From: Moorena bouillonii PNG
Lineage (GTDB): Bacteria > Cyanobacteriota > Cyanobacteriia > Cyanobacteriales > Coleofasciculaceae
Assembly (NCBI RefSeq): GCF_001942495.1
Contig: NZ_MKZS01000001.1
Coordinates: 1,651,874 to 1,690,802 of the forward strand
DNA: 38,929 nucleotides
Direction of reading: 5' to 3'
Shown here: in pieces, positions 35,095-38,929 of the stretch
How the letters are laid out: the number at the start of each line of letters is the position of its first letter
Numbering within the stretch: position 1 is the stretch's first letter
The notes under the pieces: model-generated
Databases searched by the model: none
What the model saw: the letters and a program-made list of their open reading frames with translations, nothing else
What the model was told of the DNA's origin: nothing
Translations under genes and position numbers: made by a program

Positions 35095-35942
35095 CCAGGG
35101 CTATTTCATTGCGGAAAATGCCCTCTTTGTGTGTATCGAAACTGGGACCGTCTTTGCGCCTGAGCTATCTTTTAAAAGTGATCACAAGGATAGATATTTA
35201 GAGCAAAGTTACGAGCAACGGCAAAGATTTGAGGTAACTGATGCATCCAAATACGTGAAGCATTTAACCAACAAGCAGCATTTTCGACCTTGCTTGTCAG
35301 TCAATATAATATAAGGCATCGTGCCGGTTTTGTGTGAAAGACTTTGTGCAAAATTTATCCCACACTCACAGTTGGCCGTAGGCCATGGGTGGTCGATCAC
35401 GCTTGCAGATTTGGGGCTTTTTTTCCTGGAAGCTAAAAGCTGATCAGGTCATCGAGAATCCTAAGTAACTTGATTTCACTATAACCCATCAGCCCTCTTA
35501 GGGAGTGAGGAAAGTGCGATGTTGAGTTTGCGATCGCATCAGGGTTTGTATACACTTCTAAAAAGTGTCACATAGTCTAGCAATATCTCCAACTATTTGG
35601 TATACTGAAGGGAGGTTAGTGAACAGCAAAAGAAAATGTCGCAGAGTCTACCAAAAACTCTTATTATTTGTTATACTTAAGTTAGGGTAACACCGACAGG
35701 GATTATTATGTAACTTAAATTAAAGCCGAAAACCAAGGGTTTAATAGTTGCGCTCTCTATCCCGGTGGAACCAACTTTTTTGACATTTTTATGGCGCTCG
35801 CGGGATATTCCGTCAGAGAAGCGCGGAGATACCCCCTGGATGTGAAAGCATCTTGCATTGGCGAGCCAGAATTTGCCTTTGGTAGATTCTGGTAGCTAAA
35901 AAGTATCGGAAATTAAGTCAAGTTAAATCTAGGAGAAAAACC
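35095..35942. other. Non-coding region upstream of the double-glycine peptide gene
   Basis: About 850 bp. A 61-codon open frame at 35129-35314 has no ribosome binding site or recognisable homology and is not called. From about 35590 the sequence holds two ATTTGNTATACTNNAG motifs (near 35597 and 35666), candidate -10 regions, and CCGAAAACCAAGGGTTT (near 35728). These recur diverged at 36346-36495. Confidence 0.5.
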
Positions 35943-36311
35943 ATGTCAACTATTTGTGCGAATCCAGACCTGTTTGTGGACTTAAATCAGAAAGATGCTG
36001 AAACAGTCAGTGGCGGCAGAGTCGCACAGGGCGGCGTTAACCAAAACGAAATCTTCAAGATTGAGAGCCAAATCCGTTTCACCCGTGTCCGCTACTTTGT
36101 AGATGATGAAGCAGGACGGTTGCGCTTTGGCCGGAATGCATTATGGTTTACTGACAAGGGAGGAAAGGTTACCTTTGACTTTTTACCCTTCCGACGAGGG
36201 TTCCAAGCGAAAACAGTCAATGTGGACAATGGACGTAAGTATGCATTTAAATTTGACACAAGCACTCCTCGTCCATTAGATATCAAGCTCGTTGACATAG
36301 GTGAACTTTAG
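35943..36311 (+). CDS. Small protein with double-glycine leader, unknown function
   Basis: The 122-residue protein opens with a leader-like segment, VDLNQKDAETVSGG, ending at Gly24-Gly25. This is the pattern recognised by PCAT-type ABC exporters and C39 peptidases in bacteriocin and RiPP systems. Cleavage would release a 97-residue product starting RVAQGG, rich in basic and aromatic residues and in beta-strand-like alternation (RFTRVRYFVDD, GGKVTFDFLPFRRG, RKYAFKFDTS), with no cysteines. That size is large for a modified peptide and may be a secreted beta-rich domain. AGGAG lies eight bases before the ATG. No exporter or modification enzyme is in the window. Its upstream region is repeated downstream, before the group II intron. 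Confidence 0.7.
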   Translation: MSTICANPDLFVDLNQKDAETVSGGRVAQGGVNQNEIFKIESQIRFTRVRYFVDDEAGRLRFGRNALWFTDKGGKVTFDFLPFRRGFQAKTVNVDNGRKYAFKFDTSTPRPLDIKLVDIGEL

Positions 36312-36345
36312 GTAAATCTCAAGTGGATTTACCGGGGTTGAATCT

Positions 36346-36551
36346 CTGAGGTTAGTGGACAGTAGGCAAAAGTATCACAAAGCTTGGCCATTGCCTCAAG
36401 TAATTTGCTACACTTTAACTATGATATTAGTGCCACGACCTTGTCTCAATTAAACAAATTTTCCGAAAACCAAGGGTTTTGTAGTGACATTGGATCTGGT
36501 TCTAGAACTTTAATGGCGCACGAGGAATATTTCTTCGTGCTTTGGGAGATA
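36346..36551 (+). repeat. Diverged copy of the peptide gene's upstream region, cut by a group II intron
   Basis: Shared with about 35604-35800: GAGGTTAGTGRACAG, ATTTGYTAYACTT, CCGAAAACCAAGGGTTT and ATGGCGC in the same order. It ends at the intron's 5' end (36552). A second copy of the peptide gene may follow the intron outside the window. Confidence 0.55.
36518..36540 (+). terminator. Hairpin just upstream of the intron insertion site
   Basis: GCACGA (36518-36523) pairs with TCGTGC (36535-36540), extended by GAA/TTC around a 3-nt loop, followed by TTT. It lies 11 bp before the intron. Confidence 0.45.
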
Positions 36552-38928
36552 GTGCGACCCGTTAGCTAGAAACCTTGTCTCAAAAGAGACTCGGGGGAAT
36601 AGCTGCTTGATTAGGAAACTAATCATGACAACTTGATAACCATGGAGGTGTAAATCCTTCCCTCGTGAAATCCGAGTGACAGCCCTACCCTGATTTGTAG
36701 GAAATAACAAGCCTACAGGTTGATGCAAGGGTCGAATAGTAAAGCTACATCAGTCTAGATGGAGTTAACATCAGGCAAAAGGCTCATGGGTACGCAAGGA
36801 AGATACGTATGAATCACCGTAAAGGGCAAGTAGCGAAAATAGACTGATACGCTACAAACAAAAAGTTACGGAATAAAAGGATTATGAGGTTTATCTTCCT
36901 CATGATGATTTCCCTCAATATTCCCGGTGAAGAGTATCACCCTAAAAGCCTAGAGAATGGTTATTGGGAACGAAGTAACCCTACAGGTGCTCTTAAGAAA
37001 GGTCGATTTCTTAAGTAGGTAGTTAGCCGCATGGCCTGTAGTGGAAAGATAGAGTCAGAAGCAAACGCCTAGAGTAATGTCTAGGATACGCTGACAGACT
37101 TACGTTACAGGAAGAGATATAGTTATGAGTAGCAATGAAGAAGTCTAAAACTCGGGGGTTCGCCTCACAGTCAGAATGGAACAAAGTCAACTGGCGTAAG
37201 CTAGAAATGACCGTGTTTAAGTTGCAAAAACGAATATATCGAGCCTCGAACCGTGGTGATGTCCGCGTGGTAAGAAAACTGCAAAAAACTCTGATGAAAT
37301 CCTGGTCAGCCAAAATGGTTGCGGTTAGGCGGGTAACCCAGGAGAATAAAGGTAAAAAGACTGCCGGAATAGACGGGGTTAAGTCACTCACCAAGAAACA
37401 ACGCCTCGCCTTAGTAGCCAAACTAAAAGTCTCCAAAAAGGCTAAACCAACTAGAAGGGTATGGATTCCCAAACCCGGACAGAAGGAAAAACGCCCTTTA
37501 GGTATCCCCACCATGTACGACCGCGCACTACAAGCTCTAGCCAAACAAGCCTTAGAGCCTGAGTGGGAGGCAAAATTTGAATCCAATTCATACGGTTTCA
37601 GACCAGGACGCTCATGTCATGATGCCATCGAAGCCATATTCAACAATATTAATAAGACTCAGAAATGGGTTTTAGATGCAGATATTGCCAAATGCTTCGA
37701 TAAAATCAACCATGATGCACTTCTTAAAAAATTAAATACCTTCCCTACACTATCGCGATTAATCAAATCTTGGTTAAAAGCCGGAGTAATGGACAAGGAA
37801 ACACTCTCACCTACAAATGAGGGAACTCCTCAAGGTGGTGTAATATCACCACTTTTAGCGAACATAGCCCTCCACGGAATGGAACAGGTGATACAGGACT
37901 ATGCGAATTCTATAAAGGGAAAAAAGACCCACTATAAGAAGGGTTTAGCTCTTATTAGATACGCAGACGACTTCGTCATCCTACACCCAGACCAAAAAGT
38001 GGTAGAAGAATGTCTTGAAGTCATCAACTCATGGTTACACGACATGGGGTTGGAATTAAAGTCAAGCAAAACAAAAATAACCAACACAAAGGAAGGATTT
38101 GACTTCTTAGGATTCAACATCCGACATTACAAAGTTGGAAAGAAACACTCTAAACGCGGCTTTAAAACAATCATAAAACCATCTAAAGAAAAAATCCTGG
38201 AGCATTATGGGCAGCTCTCAAAAGTTATAGAAAAAAACAGAGCTGCCCCACAGAAGGCTTTAATAAGCCAACTCAAACCTATTAGAAGAGGATGGTGTAA
38301 CTACTACAGTTCAGCCTGTAGCCAGGAAACCTACAAAAAAATAGGAAACTTGCTCTGGAATAAACTCCGAAGATGGGGATACAGAAGACATCCTAATAAA
38401 TCAAGAACCTGGGTAAACAATAAATACTGGGGAACCATTGAAAAGGACAGATGGACGTTCATGACAGGAAAGGACAACTACCTGCCAAAACATGCTAAGA
38501 CAAAAATTGTCAGGCATATTAAAATCCAGGACAACAGAAGTCCTTATGATGGTGACCTAGTTTATTGGAACACCAGAATGAGAAAGCATCCTGAGATGAC
38601 CACTCAGAAGGGAAGGCTTTTAGAACGGCAAGAAGGGAAATGCGCTCATTGTGGTCTTACCTTCAGAAGTGGAGATTTATTAGAAAAACATCACATCTTA
38701 CCACGTAACAAAGGTGGAAGTAACAAAGATGAAAATCTAGAATTACTACACCTACACTGCCATGATGCCAAGCACGGGTCAAAAACTAATTCATCAGAGT
38801 TAGACGAAAATCCGTTCTAGAGGAGCCAATGTCAAGGACTGTACTGTAATGAGGAGCCGTATGATGCGAAAGTGTCACGTACGGTTTTGAAGACGAGTCA
38901 GTGAGGTGACTCACTGGCTTAGTTTAAT
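36552..38928 (+). mobile_element. Group II intron with RT-maturase-HNH ORF
   Basis: The 5' end GTGCGACC fits the GUGYG consensus. Domain V is recognisable at about 38854-38888 (GAGCCGTATGATGCGAAAGT, then GTACGGTTT), followed by a domain VI hairpin (GTCAGTGAGG/TCACTGGC) and an end near TTTAAT at 38923-38928. The ORF sits inside domain IV. The intron appears complete, with the 3' junction almost at the window edge. It inserted after a diverged copy of the peptide-gene leader. Confidence 0.85.
37135..38820 (+). CDS. ltrA: Group II intron reverse transcriptase/maturase with HNH endonuclease
   Basis: The 561-residue intron-encoded protein promotes splicing and target-primed reverse transcription. 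Domains in order: RT fingers and palm (about 70-330) with RPLGIPTMYDRALQALAKQA, SYGFRPGRSCHDAIEAIF, DADIAKCFDKINHD, GTPQGGVISPLLANI and the catalytic YADD at 276-279; the X/maturase domain (about 370-470, WCNYYSSACSQETYKKI); and a C-terminal HNH nuclease from Cys503 (CAHCGLTFRSGD, EKHHILPRNKGGSN, LLHLHCHDAKHG). All catalytic motifs seem intact. The ATG at 37135 is used; an ATG at 37124 is out of frame. The HNH-bearing form is common in cyanobacterial introns of the chloroplast-like class. Confidence 0.94.
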   Translation: MKKSKTRGFASQSEWNKVNWRKLEMTVFKLQKRIYRASNRGDVRVVRKLQKTLMKSWSAKMVAVRRVTQENKGKKTAGIDGVKSLTKKQRLALVAKLKVSKKAKPTRRVWIPKPGQKEKRPLGIPTMYDRALQALAKQALEPEWEAKFESNSYGFRPGRSCHDAIEAIFNNINKTQKWVLDADIAKCFDKINHDALLKKLNTFPTLSRLIKSWLKAGVMDKETLSPTNEGTPQGGVISPLLANIALHGMEQVIQDYANSIKGKKTHYKKGLALIRYADDFVILHPDQKVVEECLEVINSWLHDMGLELKSSKTKITNTKEGFDFLGFNIRHYKVGKKHSKRGFKTIIKPSKEKILEHYGQLSKVIEKNRAAPQKALISQLKPIRRGWCNYYSSACSQETYKKIGNLLWNKLRRWGYRRHPNKSRTWVNNKYWGTIEKDRWTFMTGKDNYLPKHAKTKIVRHIKIQDNRSPYDGDLVYWNTRMRKHPEMTTQKGRLLERQEGKCAHCGLTFRSGDLLEKHHILPRNKGGSNKDENLELLHLHCHDAKHGSKTNSSELDENPF

Positions 38929-38929
38929 C

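Noticed and set aside
35129-35314. 61-codon open frame
   Set aside because: No ribosome binding site, no recognisable sequence, and it lies in a repeat-rich non-coding stretch right after a MITE.
37023-37586. 187-codon minus-strand frame inside the group II intron
   Set aside because: It overlaps the reverse transcriptase gene on the opposite strand and its translation resembles no protein family; it is a shadow.

Overview
The window looks like chromosomal DNA of a large-genome, probably filamentous, cyanobacterium. The reasons are the repeated HIP1-type octamer GCGATCGC (for example near 7919, 8901, 29821 and 33920), a Gap2-type GAPDH, a Ycf29/Rre1-like regulator, heptanucleotide STRR repeats, many IS200/IS605/IS607 elements and MITEs, and short TTCGCGTAGCG dispersed repeats. 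A Moorena-like or related filamentous genus would fit; that is inference from repeat style and gene content only. No tRNA, rRNA or CRISPR array was recognised.

Layout. 1-4945 is accessory DNA: an IS607-type tnpA/tnpB pair (tnpB runs off the left edge), a truncated gene, an IS5-family relic with a nested MITE, a broken gene whose 3' end was duplicated together with its terminator, two 12-bp minisatellites, a small secreted protein and a second copy of the MITE. 4948-20500 is mostly core metabolism: gap2, murC, murB, ebfC/ybaB, a membrane-anchored SGNH protein, a low-molecular-weight phosphatase, a NarL-type regulator, a ThDP 2-keto acid decarboxylase, an IS605-type ruin, pgi, dxr and a trans-sulfuration enzyme. 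20640-22100 is an IS605-type tnpB element whose right end touches the 3' end of the next gene.

22097-28746 is a putative selenium locus. A PhnD/PhnC/fused-PhnE-like ABC importer is divergent from a selD gene fused behind an NADH-dehydrogenase-like flavoprotein domain. In such a setting PhnD-like proteins are often selenate-type binding proteins rather than phosphonate-binding ones.

28995-34533 is the most interesting region: a Family 2A encapsulin operon reading on the minus strand. It encodes a shell protein, then (8-nt overlap) a cysteine desulfurase with a Q/P/S-rich extension of roughly 500 residues expected to load it into the shell, then a second shell paralogue with a LamG/concanavalin-like domain fused to its C-terminus. 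Two shell proteins, one decorated with a jelly-roll domain, plus an unusually long cargo extension, suggest a mosaic, surface-modified desulfurase compartment. The nearby selenium genes raise the untested possibility that selenocysteine is also a substrate.

34534-38929 holds a MITE, a double-glycine-leader peptide gene, a diverged second copy of that gene's upstream region, and right after it a group II intron encoding an RT-maturase-HNH protein that reaches the right edge.
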